A stretch of 64,000 nucleotides of DNA from Moniliella sp. 'wahieum'. Taxonomy: Eukaryota > Basidiomycota > Moniliellomycetes > Moniliellales > Moniliellaceae. Shown here one piece after another: positions 23,204 to 35,382 of this stretch. The DNA is taken from positions 1 through 64,000 of the forward strand of contig RSEE01000048.1 in the NCBI GenBank assembly GCA_003971905.1, read 5' to 3'. Position numbers and translations under genes: made by a program. Under the pieces are notes generated by a model. That model saw only the letters and a program-made list of their open reading frames with translations. It did not search any database and had not been told where the DNA came from. Position 1 is the first letter of the stretch, and each line of letters opens with the position of its first letter.

Positions 23204-26200
23204 ATGGGTTCGGTGCCCCCCGCAGCTGGCGGCTATGGCGGCGGCGCACTCGCCCCGTCTGGCCCCGACGCGGACTGCTCCCTCCCCACCACGGCCTTGC
23301 CTCTTCGATGGCTCCGACAGCCTTGACGGCAACACCGCTGCCGGTCATGCCGCCACCGCCTCCATCGACCCCAAGAGCCGTGGGAGCTATGCCCCTAGCG
23401 CGTACAGCATGCCTTACGCCCAGTACGACCCCACTGCCGCTGCGGCCCCTCCCTTTCGCCAACGCGAGCCTACCCCGCTTGGACTGTCGAGCACAACATC
23501 CCTCTCTCCAAGGAGGAGATTGAAGACATCTTCATTGACTTGACCGCCAAGTTTGGGTTTCAGAAGGACTCCATGCGCAACATGTACGACCACCTGATGA
23601 TCATGCTCGACAGTCGTGCCAGCCGCATGAGCCCTACCGTCGCTCTCGCCACCATCCACGCCGACTTTATTGGTGGCGAAAACAGCAACTACCGTAAATG
23701 GTACTTTGCTGCGCAGCTCGACCTCGACGATGCTATTGGAAAGGCCCAGAACTTGGGATTGAGCCGGGCCGCATCGTTGCGCCGTGGTCCATCTTCCGCG
23801 TGCCGGGTGGGCGCCAAAGGAAAGAAGCAGAGCCGTTCATCGGCCTTGATGAGCGCAGCACCAAGTCCCTCGAAGCGCCGCCACTCGCTGGCGTGATGCG
23901 ATGAACCGGATGAACGATTACGACCGGATGCGCCAGATTGCCCTTTGGCTACTATGTGCTGGGGTGAAGCTGGACAGGTGCGGCTGACGCCAGAGTGCCT
24001 GTGTTTCATCTTTAAGTGTGCCGACGACTACTACCGCTCGCCAGAGTGCCAGAACCGGATGGACCCAGTCCCGGAGGGCCTCTACCTCCGTGCGGTCATC
24101 AAGCCCCTCTACCGGTTTATGCGTGACCAGATCTTTGAGGTCGTTGACGGCAAGTTCATCAAGCGCGAGCGCGACCACGACAAAATTGTTGGTTATGACG
24201 ACGTCAACCAGCTCTTTTGGTACCCACAGGGCATTTCGCGCATCATCCTTCAGGATGGCACTCGCCTTGTCGATGTACCCACTTCGCAACGGTTCATGAA
24301 GTTTGACAAGATCAACTGGGCTAAAGTCTTCTTTAAGACCTACAAAGAGAAACGTTCTTTACTCCATCTCCTTGTCAATTCAACCGCATCTGGATTCTTC
24401 ATTTCGGCTTTCTGGTACTTCACTGCGTACGTATGACCTTCTACCTCTCTGTTCTCTACTAATTCATTCGATCAGTCCCAACGCTCCCAAGATCTACACA
24501 CAGCAGACACCAACGATCGAGCAGAAGCTTTCGGCCGCATCCCTCGGTGGCGCTGTCTCTTCGTTCATTATGATCTGTGGTACGCTCGCTGAAGCCTCGT
24601 TCCTCAACGCTACCTGGCACAACTACATGCTGCTCGTGCGTCGTTTGATCTTCCTCGGTGTTTCTCTGGGCCTTCCATGTGCCCTGCCATCTACGTGTTT
24701 GGCTGGCACCCGCACGGCTCGGCGCCCAAGATTGTGTCGTATGTGGGCATCGTCTTCTCCGCATGTGTGACTGTGTTCCTCGGTCTAGTGCCGAGTGGGC
24801 GCATGTTTGGCGACCGGGTCGGCGGGCGGTCCCGCAAATACCTCGCCAGCCAGACATTTACTGCTTCTTACCCCACTCTTCCCTGGACCCGCCGAACGAT
24901 CAGCATTCTGCTCTGGGTCCTTGTGTTTGGATGCAAGTTGACCGAGTCGTACTTTTTCCTCACACTTTCGTTCCGAGACCCATTGGCCATTATGGTGCAC
25001 ATGACGGTACAGAACTGTGACGACAAGTACTTTGGCCACAACCTATGCAAGAACCAACCTGCTTTCACTTTGGCAGCCATGTTCGTTCTGGATCTGTGCC
25101 TCTTCTTCCTCGATTCGTATCTTTGGTACGTGATCTGGAGCACAACCTTTAGTATCGGCTGGGCCTTCCGCTCGGGCATCTCGATCTGGACTCCTTGGAG
25201 CGACATGTTCCAGCGCTTGCCGAAGCGAATCTACGCCAAGCTTCTTGCCACGGCCGACATGGAAGTCAAGTACAAGCCCAAGGTGCTGGTTTCTCAGGTG
25301 TGGAACGCCATCATCATCTCCATGTACCGCGAGCACCTGTTGTCCATCGACCACGTGCAGAACCTGCTCTACCACCAGGTCGCTTCGGCCGATGGCACTA
25401 AGCGTATCCTCCGTGCCCCACTTTCTTTACCAGCCAAGGCCAGTCTGGGCGCAAGCCCGAATTCTTCCCTCACGGATCGGAGGCAGAGCGTCGTATAGCT
25501 TCTTTGCGCAGTCCTTGACGCTTGGCTGCCCGAGCCTTTGCCGTCGACGCAATGCCGACCTTTACTGTGTTGACGCCCCACTATTCGGAGAAGATTCTGC
25601 TTTCGCTGCGTGAAATTATTCGGGAGGAGGACCAGAACACGCGGGTAACCCTGCTCGAATACCTCAAGCAGCTCCACCCAATTGAATGGGACAACTTCGT
25701 CAAAGATACCAAGATCCTCGCAGAAGAGACTCAGGGCTACATGCGTCCCCCTTTGCTGATGATGAGAAGTCAAGCAAGAACTCCAAGACGGACGACTTGC
25801 CGTTCTACTGTGTTGGGTTCAAGAGTGCTGCGCCAGAGTACACACTGCGTACCCGATTTGGGCATCGCTCCGTGCTCAAACGCTCTACCGTACCGTCTCT
25901 GGCTTTATGAACTACGCCAAGGCGATCAAGCTTCTTTATCGTGTGGAGAACCCCGAGGTGGTGCAACTCTTCGGCGGCAACACGGAGAAATTGGAGCGTG
26001 AGCTGGAGCGCATGAGCCGACGCAAGTTCAAATACGTTATCACAATGCAGCGCTACTCCAAGTTCAACAAGGAAGAACATGAGAATACCGAGTTCTCCTT
26101 CGTGCCTACCCGACTTGCAGATGCGTACCTGGATGAGGAAGCGCCGCGAAAGGATGGTGGCGAGTCGCGCTGGTTCTCGGTTTTGGTTGACGGTCATTCA

Positions 26201-28560
26201 GAATTCTTCCTAACGGAAGGCGCCGTGCTAAGTTCCGTGTCGAGCGCCGGGCAACCCAATCCTGGGGACGGCAAATCCGACAACCAGAACCATGCCATCA
26301 TCTTCCTCCGTGGCGAGTTTGTTCAGCTGATTGACGCTAACCAGGACAACTACCTGGAGGAGTGTCTCAAGATTCGTTCTGTGCTCGGCGAGTTGAGGCG
26401 TTCGATGTCTCCCACGCAAACCCGTATGGCAAGAACCACTCTGAACATGCCAAGGCACCTGTAGCCATCGTCGGTGCGCGTGATACGTCTTCTCGGAGAA
26501 CATTGGTATTCTCGGCGACAATGCGGCCGGTAAGGAACAAACGTTTGGTACTCTTACTGGGCGTGGTTTGGCCAACATTGGTGGTAAACTCCACTATGGT
26601 CACCCTGACTTCCTCAACACGATCTTTATGACAACCCGTGGTGGTGTGTCCAAGGCCCAGAAGGGGCTTCACCTTAACGAGGACATTTACGCTGGTATGA
26701 TGGCGTTCAACCGGGTGGGCGGATCAAGCATTGCGAGTACTACCAGTGTGGCAAGGGGCGTGACCTTGGTTTTGGTACCATTCTCAACTTCACCACAAGC
26801 TGGGCAACGGGATGGGCGAACAGCTGCTTTCGCGTGAGTACTACTACATGGGCACCCAACTTCCTATGGACCGTTTCCTCACGTTCTACTATGGCCACCC
26901 TGGTTTCCAATTGAACAACGTGATCGTCATCATGTCGGTCCAGCTTTTCATGTTGGTCTGTATGTTTGTCGGTACGCTCAACTCGTCGCTGCGGGTGTGC
27001 AAGACGACGCATAACAACTACATTGTTGGCACGTCGGGTTGCTACTACCTTGACCCGGTCTTCTCCTGGCTCAAGCGTACGGTCATCTCGATCTTCCTCG
27101 TCTTTGCCATTGCATTCTTGCCACTGTTTATGCAAGAGTTGTGCGAGCGTGGTGCTCTCAGCGCCGTTTCCGTTTGGCGCGCCAGATCCTGTCCCTCAGC
27201 CCCGTCTTTGAGGTATTCAGTACCATGATTTACTCCAATTCGCTCTTGTCCAATCTCACCTTTGGGGGGCGCGGTACATTGCCACTGGCCGCGGGTTTGC
27301 CACGACCGCCAGAGCTTGCGTTGTTGTTCAGCCGGTTTGCTGGTCCGTCGATCTATTCCGGCACACGCTTGGTGTTACTGCTGCTTTACACCACTTTCAC
27401 GGTCTGGTTCTACCACCTGATCTACTTCTGGATCACGTGTGTCTCTCTGCGTTGCGCCCTTCATCTTCAATCCGCACCAATTCTCCATCTCGGACTTCCT
27501 TGTGGACTACCGTGAGTTCCTTCGCTGGATGTCGCGTGGCAACTCGCGCTCGCATGCCAACTCCTGGGTCGGCTACTGTCGTCTGAGCCGGACCAAGGTG
27601 ACTGGGTACAAGAAGAAGCGTCTAGGCCATCCGTCGGAGAAGCTAGCGGGTGACGTGCCCCGGGCTGGCTGGCGTACCATCATCTTCGTCGAATGCTTGG
27701 CACCCATTGCGATGGCGGTGATCTTTGTGGTGGCCTATGCGTTTGTGAAGTCGTTCCACCGCCCTACGGACCCTCCTTCGGGCGCGATCGTGCGTGTCGC
27801 TATCATCTCCCTGGGCCCGATTGCACTCAATGCGGCGGTCCTGCTCATCTCCTTTGTCATTTCCATCTTCTTTGGTACGGCGTTGAGCAAGTGCTGTGGC
27901 CGGTTTGGCTCCATCATGGCCACTATGCCCACAGCATTGCTGTGCTGGGGATGATTGCAGCGTTTGAGTTTTTGTGGGTGATTGAGCTGTGGAGCCCGTC
28001 GCATGCACTGCTGGGATTGATTGCAGTCATCGCAATCCAGCGCGCTATCTTCAAGGTCCTGATCGCTCTTGTCCTGTCGCGCGAGATGAAGCATGACGAG
28101 ACAATCGTGCGTGGTGGACGGGGAGGTGGTATGGTCGTGGGCTGGGCGCACATGCCTTCTCTCACCGCTGCGTGAGTTTGTGGTCAAGATTATTGAGATG
28201 AGTTGCTTCTCAGCCGACTTTATCCTGTACGTCGTTCCTATCCTTTTTTGACTGCATCAATAACTAACCGAGACCGGATGACCTCCACCAGCTGCCATAT
28301 CTTGCTGTTCGCTTTGGCCGTGCCCATGCTGTTCCCCTTCATGGACCGACTGCATTCGATGATGCTCTTCTGGCTCCGGCCTGGTCGGCAGATGAACAAG
28401 CCCATCTTCTCCTCCGCCAACGGAAGCAGCGTCGCTCCATTGTGTTGCGGTACGGTCTCTTGTTCCTAGCGTGCTATGCGGGCTTTGTTGCGCTCATCGC
28501 AGTGCCCGTCACTTCCCGCACTGGCTCACGTACCACTGCACTATCTGCAAGAGCTTCTAG
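23204..28560 (+). CDS. 1,3-beta-D-glucan synthase catalytic subunit
   Basis: Polymerises UDP-glucose into cell-wall 1,3-beta-glucan at the plasma membrane, controlled by Rho1. The N-terminus is Ala/Pro/Ser-rich; its start is uncertain (ATG at 23204 or 23235). Family blocks follow in order: [50 protein letters not shown], then helices. Hot spot 1 reads FLTLSFRDP (24956-24982). Then come [87 protein letters not shown] and [35 protein letters not shown] and the C-terminal helices follow, ending YHCTICKSF then TAG at 28558. Two introns are clear: 24427-24475 (with a CTAAT branch site) and 28227-28291. Well over a dozen other frame changes are single-base indels, not introns. As in most basidiomycetes this may be the only FKS gene. 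Confidence 0.97.
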
Positions 28561-29211
28561 AACACTCGCTTCCGTGTGGACTGCCCCCCCTCCTCCTCCC
28601 TCTCTCCTCTCTCCCCTCTTTTCCCTCTTTCCCTCATTTCCTCATTTCCGTTTTCCCCTGCCCCCCTCCTCACCGAAACCCTTCCAAGCCTTTCTCCCCT
28701 CTTGTCATGTTCCTGTCTCGTGTCCTCCCCTTTTGGCTCGTATCCATGCCGGTTCGTCTATGCGCTGTTGTGTTGACCTGGGGAAGCCTGCGTCCCTGAA
28801 ATTCAGAACTGAGTACCAAGAACCTCTCCCATAGCTATGGATTCCGCGTTACATGTTACACCCCGTTCGTTTTCGTTGACATTGGAACTAAGCATGTAGC
28901 TCATGTACCAAGCCATCATTTCGCCATTTGGTGTTCGCTGTGTCGGGCCAGGGTTCGCCGTGGGCTGGGCACAATGCCGCTCTTCAAATTGGGCTGCCAG
29001 GGTTATCTATGAGAGTAGAGGGCGGAGGGCCAGAGGGTGCATCATAGTGGCCAGCGGCCGTCCATTGCGTCAAGGCAATAGTTTTGCAAGTCGGCAAACG
29101 ACCAGGAAGGGGAACCAAGGCATATCTCTCTCTCAATCAAGCGAGGAGTCGAGCTCAAGACGAGGGACGTCCGAGGGCAAACGGACATGCGCGTTGAGCT
29201 ATGGTCGTCCC
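28561..29211. other. Convergent 3' region between FKS1 and RPS26
   Basis: Begins with a pyrimidine tract (CCCTCTTTTCCCTC type, 28585-28710) directly after the FKS1 stop. The rest shows no gene. Confidence 0.5.
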
Positions 29212-29755
29212 TTAGGCCGAGGCACGAGCGACGGCCGGGTTGACCTTCTTGCCGTCCTTGTTGAAGCGCACGCGCACGGGTGGGGCGCGGTTACGGCGGT
29301 CCACACGGGAGCGGACACGGACCGTCTTGGAGTGAATAGCGCACGAGACGCAGTAGTGCACCTTGTTGTACAATTTGGGAAGCGTGTATTCGGCGTAGAC
29401 CGAGGCCTCGCTCATGTCCCGTACGGCGGGCCGCTTCCACCACGTTGCGCACGGTAAAGCGTTTGATGGCCTTGTCCTTCGGAACGGCGCGCGAGCAGTT
29501 GGAGCACCGGACAAAGTTCACATGCCCACGGCCGTGCTTGTTGCGACCCCCGTTGCGGCGCTTGGTCGTCACTGTTCACACATGGTTAGCCTCGGTTCGG
29601 TACCACGCCCCTGAGGGGTTACCACAGGGGAGCAAGCGTTCTCCCTCTCCCCCATCCTCCTGGGCGAGGGCGAGTCAGACGCGGGCAGCGAAAACGGTAC
29701 CCGCGCTAGGACCCTGATCCTCTCCCTCTTTGAAGAGCAACTTGAGCAACTTACT
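29212..29755 (-). CDS. 40S ribosomal protein eS26, start codon split by an intron
   Basis: Small-subunit ribosomal protein at the mRNA exit channel. Exon 2 (29212-29571) encodes [20 protein letters not shown], then CSNC and the core [49 protein letters not shown] and a basic tail follow, ending ARASA and a stop at 29212. The two C-x-x-C pairs bind zinc. Exon 2 begins with TG ACG, so the A of the ATG comes from exon 1. A strong donor (GTAAGT) follows an A at 29755, in the context ACCAAG A, and the acceptor is ACAG at 29572. The intron is 183 nt. One surplus C after VVEAA shifts the frame. About 119 residues, matching the family. Confidence 0.95.
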
Positions 29756-29878
29756 CTTGGTGTCAGTGCTGGCGGATGTGCGGACAGAACGTCGTGGCGC
29801 GGCTGAGCAAGCCAAGGCAATGAATGGGCTGGCTGAGACCGAAACACAGTGAGACTGCCCCCGCGCTACCACACCCAG

Positions 29879-29902
29879 AAACCCTATTGACGACTAGGGT
29901 TT
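29879..29902. promoter_or_regulatory. Inverted AAACCCTA pair in the RPS26 promoter
   Basis: AAACCCTA (29879-29886) and its exact reverse complement TAGGGTTT (29895-29902) flank an 8-base spacer, about 125 bases upstream of the RPS26 start codon. AACCCTA-like (telobox/HomolE-like) boxes are known in ribosomal-protein promoters of several fungi. The site lies between divergent RPS26 and ABZ1 genes, but its distance suggests RPS26 as target. Confidence 0.6.
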
Positions 29903-30520
29903 GGCGCAATAAAATCATCTGTCGTTACCTGTGGCAGCTTGACTATGGCAATGGCCATGGCAATGGGCGCTCGATGTTTGTCTTGTGTGCGGTCCTGTCG
30001 TTTGAGGTGCCCCCGAGAACGCTGGAAGACGAGCAAAACCTCAGGGCTGAATACGATAAACTGAGGAATTTGGTCCCAGTACGGTTTGGGTCAATATTGG
30101 GCTGCCCTACCCGCTGCCAGATGATGGCCTGGGCCCGACACGTCATCGCTTGGCCCTCGATGGCGGACACGATTGGGAGTTCGGGTATTGGATTGGCATT
30201 TCCGGGATGGTGGCAAGATTGAGGACATGTTTCCTTTGGTTGGCCTTCTCGTCGCGACGATCTTCGACTCAAAAAAGCCACTGGGAGTGACCAGTGACCC
30301 TCACCGCTGGTCTTGGATGCATGGGTTAATGAGCGCAAGCGCAGCAGAACTGGCGTGAACATTTTATCTTTTTTTTTCAAAGCCCAGCCACGCCGCCCGT
30401 CGAAGACGCCACACCACTTCTTCTGCGCTTGCTCGGCTCTCTGCTCGGGCGCAGCGCAGCTCAGCTCAGTTCGGCTCGGCGCCTTCCCCCATCGCCGCCC
30501 TCCTCATCTGCGCCAGCACG
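29903..30520. other. Shared upstream region of RPS26 and ABZ1
   Basis: Mixed sequence with a T9 run near 30367-30375 and AGCTCAGCTCAG words near 30458. A + strand frame across 29824-30222 has no domain and overlaps the promoter, so I do not call it. Confidence 0.4.
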
Positions 30521-33451
30521 ATGGCCAGCATACCCTCCTCCGAGTTGCCGTGGTCGACTTTGACGACTCGTACACTCGCAATGTCGTCACCATTCTTGCT
30601 CGTCTCTGGGCCATGGCCCACCCGCACGCCAACATCGACCAACTGGTGCGGGAGTATGTTGTTGTCCTGCCCCATACCTCTCCGCTCCTAGCATCATCCC
30701 AAGGCGTTCAAGAGCTGTTGTCCAATGTGGATGCCCTAGTTCTCAGTCCCGGACCTGGCTCCCCTCACCTCGCCTCTGACTTTGGTGCAGGCCAGAGAGT
30801 CTTGGCATGTCTCTTGGCTCAGGCGCCTGAAGCACAGGTGCCCATGTTGGGCATCTGTCTTGGTCACCAAGGACTGGCTGCTGCGTTTGGAGCTACTACG
30901 CGACCCTCCCGTTTTGTGCGGCATGGAGTACGAAGTCAATTGCATTGGACTCGGCCTGGGCCGGCTCGGGGAGTTACTGTATCGAATGACAAGGGTGTAG
31001 CCACCCCTGCTTCTACGCCTCCCCGCGCGAAATCGGCCGCGACCTTTTCGCTGGGTTGGAACAGGGCCGAGGTGATCCGTTACAACTCCCTGACTGTCGA
31101 TCCAGACACGTTGTCCTCTGTGCCCGAGCTGGAGGTGACGGCATGGGGGTTGGACCAATGGGAATCCGATCTGGCCCAACCAGCGCCAACCAAGCCCGAG
31201 CAGGAGTCCCTGGCGGGTCTAGTGGGCGAGTTGGGATTTGCCTTTGACAGGTGCGATGCCAAGTTGCAAGGGACCCGAGGCTCTCGCGGCGGGAAAGAAC
31301 CCGAGGCCGTCGTTCTTGCCATCCGCCACACCGCTAGGCCTTTGTGGGGGGTTCAGTTTCACCCGGAATCCATTGATTCCGAGGGAGGGGAGGTAATGCT
31401 GACCAACTTTCTTCGTCTATCTCTTGCGCACCAGCTTGGGTTAAACAAAGGGTCACGTGGTCCACAAGCGCCTCCCTCGCCGTTACCTCCTCACATCATC
31501 AATGGCACAGGTTGCCCCAGGGCTCTTGACCCTGGATTCCCTGCCAACATCAGGAGAGGAACTGGACTCCAGGTGGAGCATCATCCGTTGTTCTTCCTCC
31601 TCCTATGGTGGACGTGAGCGAGGTATACTCGGCTCTATTCTCGCCCGACATGCACTCGTTTGCCGCGTCTGGCTTGACTCGGCTGCCCCCGTTGGTCACG
31701 GGACAGAACCACAATGGTCTTACATGGCTCTCCCACAATGCTGGTTTGTCTATCGTCATTCTGTTCTGGCGAAAGGGCACCGGAACCGTCACTGTTCACC
31801 TTGGCAAAGGACGAGGACAGAAAGAATTCCCCCTGCAACAGGGGGAGGATTGGTGGTCAGTGGTGGATTCCCTGCAACGGAGGATGAGTTACTCTCTCGA
31901 CTCCCGAGAGGGAACCGAAGCCCCTTTTCAAGGTGGTTTGATCGGGTACTTTGGATATGGCATGCGGTACGAGTCCGTCCTCGCCCCTCGTCCTGGGGGC
32001 AATGTCCCCATGGTCAACCTGGTTCAAGCGCGCCCGATTCAGAGCTTGCATTGTGCTTGCGGTTGGTAGCTTGGAACCACCAATCGGAGAATGGAGTGCC
32101 CATGCCCACTGTATCGTTCTCCGCCCCATGCACAAAGGTCGACAGGAACGGCTGACCAAATCATGTCCTATGCCTTGACGTCAGTTCCAAATGGCCGGGA
32201 TTGGATTGAATCGGTCCAAACAACTTTTCCAAGTTACATGCTTCTTCGGAGAAAGCGCACGCGACCGTAATGCCCTGACCCATTCTAGAACGGAGAAAGA
32301 AGAGCGTGCGCTGCCCCCCTTGGTACCGGAGGATACCCCGCAAGCATACGCCTCCAAGGTGCAAGCATGTCGCGCGTTGATTGGGGCGGGTGAAAGCTAC
32401 GAACTGTGCTTAACCACTCGGTTGCGTGGCCAGCTCCATCCAATACCACCTAGGGGCCTGGAGAGGCAAGCCCATTGGGATGTGTACAACCGTCTACGCA
32501 CCCGTAACCCCGCACCCTATGGTGCTTATGTTCCTCTCCCCGATGTAGACGGTACGGTGAGGACGGTTGCTTGCTCCAGTCCTGAACGGTTTCTCTCCGT
32601 CTCTGCGCAGGGACAGGTCACCATGAAGCCCATTAAGGGCACTCTTCCTCGGGCAGGGTATGGCCTAGGGGAAGAAAGGTACCGAGACCATCCCAGTGAC
32701 TCGCCTGAGGAAAGGAGGAGAGAAACGTCTCTGGCGTACAGAGATGGATCAAGCTCGTATTCAACAGCTCCGTCGGACCGCAAGGAACGCGCTGAAAACT
32801 TGATGGTATGCCCCCCCGCCCCCCTCATCCCTTCAGATCTGCCGATTGGATCCCACAAGACTGACATTTGGTTCAGATTGTTGATCTTATCCGTGCCGAC
32901 TTGGAGGCCCACTGTGTCGCCGGTTCGGTCACGGTGCCCAGTTTGATGCATGTTGAGTCGTATGCCCGTGTGCACCAACTCGTTACCACCGTAACAGGAC
33001 AACTTCCCCTTGTGTCCCAGGTTGCCCGCTCGGAAGACAAGACCGTCTTCACGCAGCACACGGGCGTGGGTGCCACGCTACGCCAAGCGTTTCCTCCTGG
33101 AAGCATGACGGGTGCGCCTAAGCGTCGGTCTGTCCAACTCTTGAGCAACTCGAAGCAGCAGGTCGCCACTCCTTTGCCAACGCCCAAGAGCGTGGTGCGT
33201 ACGCTGGCATTCTGGGCTGGATCGATTTTGGCGGCGCGGCCGATTTCAACGTGGTCATCCGCACCGGTCCTGGCGGGTCGGAGGTCACGCTCGGTGCAGG
33301 CGGTGCGATCATGTATGCATCGGACCCCGAGCGCGAATGGGAGGAACTTTTGCATAAAGCACGATCGGTCGCTCCTATCCTCCTTGAAGGAGAGGGACGA
33401 GTAACGTGTCCTCTTCGCCTGCCCACCTTGCCCTACTGCCCTTTTGGTTAG
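30521..33451 (+). CDS. Aminodeoxychorismate (PABA) synthase, fused amidotransferase and synthase
   Basis: Makes 4-amino-4-deoxychorismate from chorismate and glutamine for folate. The N-terminal half is a class I glutamine amidotransferase: VAVVDFDDSYTRNVVTIL, LVLSPGPGSPH, nucleophile Cys in MLGICLGHQGLAAAFG (about 30845) and His/Glu in QFHPESID (about 31360). The C-terminal half is the chorismate-binding domain: ACRALIGAGESYELCLTTRL, CSSPERFLSVS, MKPIKGTLPR, FPPGSMTGAPKRRSVQLL, DFNVVIRTGPGG and LGAGGAIMYASDPEREWEE. PIKGT carries the Lys typical of PabB enzymes; anthranilate synthases have PIAGT, and fungal anthranilate synthase is not fused this way. An intron of 71 nt (32806-32876) is clear. 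The ATG at 30521 is in a slightly different frame from the domain, and several other frame changes occur. The stop is TAG at 33449. Confidence 0.93.
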
Positions 33452-33962
33452 CTCCTTCGTGCCTCCATTTCCCCCCATATGCGGCGCGATACTGTGGCCC
33501 GTCGCGACCATCGACCGCGCTCGCATTCCACGGTACAAGCTCACATCATGCCCCCCTCTTTCCTCTTCGACGTGCTTGCCCATCGAACTACGTTCCCAGC
33601 TATTTCCCACTAACACTAACATCCCCACCATATTGCCACCACCATTGCCACCACCCACTGTGGATCCAATTGGTCGCCCATTACCTCAACGTCTCTGTCT
33701 TGCTGTACACTCAACTGTTGACATCTAATACTACACACGGCACTTTGCTTGGATGCTGATCTAAATACGAACAACCCAACCTAATCTACGTGATCCAGCT
33801 ATATTGCTACACGTGAGCTTGAGCACACGCGGGAGTTCTTTGAAACGTAGAGCAACACATTCTCTAAGTATGGCAAGAGGTACACCACTATCGGCGTATC
33901 CAACTTCCCATCGTTAGAGCAAAGAGGAAAACCAAAAAGATAAAAGCAGGGAGAGGAGCGAT
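33452..33962. other. Convergent 3' region after ABZ1
   Basis: AT-richer than its surroundings, with no gene seen. It separates the ABZ1 stop from the stop of the next - strand gene. Confidence 0.5.
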
Positions 33963-35382
33963 TCAATAACCGGGATGGCCCCATTTGGTGGCAACACAGA
34001 TCAAGTTATACCTGAGGGGCACAGGCACCCCTTCCGGGGTCAAGTTGGCGGAATGATCCGTTCCCGCTGCGACCGCCGCCGCCGCAGCAGCAGCAGCTTC
34101 TGCATCGGAAATTGGGGCAGGGGCAGGGACAGAGGCAGGGGCAGGGGCAGGAGCAGGAGGCGGGGCGCAGGGCTAGGGGATTGCACTGACTCATTTTGGT
34201 GTGCTTCCGTCGAAGTAACCTCATGCTTGACCCCCGACGTAAGGTCGTGGTGTTGCGAAGCGGCTTGTGGCAAGATTGGAGTAGTACCGTTAGGCGCACC
34301 TGTGGCAACGGGGTAGGCTTGGGGGTGGGCATGGCCAAAGATGTTAAGCTGATGCGAGGCCGCGAGAACAGACGAAGCACCATTGTACGGGTAAGAATAA
34401 TGCTGTTGGGTCGTAGGATCAGGCTGGGCGGGCTGTTGGGAGGCAGGAGCAAGCGGTTGCTGCGGAGCCGGGTGAGCTAGCAGGTCGGTACGCTGGTTAG
34501 GCGACTCGAGCAGAAAGATCCGATGAGCACGGAAAAGTTTGACCAGTTCACCGTAAAGCCAAGGGTGGGCTTGCGAGTGATCAATCAACCGGCTCATCTC
34601 AACAGACAAGCTTTCTTCCGGTACGATTTGACGGTCGACCGCAGCGGCAGCAGCCGACATGGCGCCGTCGCAGCTTCAACCGCAGCGCGCGTCCGCTTGC
34701 GCTCTTCGGCACCATCGCTGTCCGACTCGTTGGAGGGGTAGCGGCGCTTACGGCCGCCACGAGGGAAGCCCTGGCGAGTGGCGAAAACGTGCATGACATG
34801 GGCTAGGTTCCTGGTGGTAGGCTCCAGGCCAAAGAAAGGCTGGAAGAGAGGCACGTCATGAAGCTCGTTGGGTTCCTGTTTGCTCAGCACATCCTCCCAC
34901 CGCTTCTGATGCGCGACGGCAGTGTTGTGGGTGACGAGCGCGAGATGGCCCGCCGCGATATCCTCCTCATCGAGCTTGGAGAGGCATTTGGGGCAGCAGC
35001 AGATCCTCTTGTGGAGGTCTGTGCGTCCGTTGTTCTTGGCCATGTCGCGCTTCATGGCGGCGAGACGCATCTCGCGCAGGACCTTGCCGGTCTCGTCCGT
35101 GTCGGAGGTGGGGAAGCGCACGAAGAGAAGCGAGTCGGGGTTGGGAAGCGGCGCCGTGGCGGGCGGCGCGGGCGGGGCGGACTGGGGGGGAGGAGGCATG
35201 TCCATGGCGGAGACGGGGCTGCGTCGGAGACGAGCGGGCGATGGAGGGGCGATGGAGCGGAGAGCGGGGGAGCGGCGGCCGGAGAGAGGAGATGTGGGCG
35301 CGGGGCGACGCGTCGGGGCGGCGCTGAGGTTGGTTGGACTGGGACGGGCAGAGCGGCTGAGCAATCGATTGTTCAAAGACAC
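33963..35382 (-). CDS. Unidentified nuclear-type protein with a Cys-rich block
   Basis: I do not recognise the family. From MSLNNRLLSRSARPSP at 35382 a Pro/Ser/Arg-rich region leads to a structured part: DSLLFVRFPTSDTDETGKVL, then CCCPKCLSKLDEEDIAAGH, a possible zinc site, and THNTAVAHQKRWEDVL. A basic nuclear-signal-like stretch (GGRKRRYP, EERKRTR) follows. After one frame change comes another structured helix pair (ESLSVEMSRLIDHSQ, WLYGELVKLFRAHRIFLLE). A Gln/Pro/Ala-rich tail ends WGHPGY with TGA at 33963. The composition suggests a chromatin or transcription protein, but that is inference. About 470 residues. Confidence 0.6.

Noticed and set aside
23204-28560. Reading the many FKS1 frame changes as tiny introns or programmed frameshifts
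   Set aside because: Most sites lack GT-AG borders and slippery-site context, and are one-base changes in homopolymers; two real introns in the same gene have clear borders.
29824-30222. 132-codon + strand frame between RPS26 and ABZ1
   Set aside because: Overlaps the RPS26 promoter and the AAACCCTA pair, and has no domain or start context.
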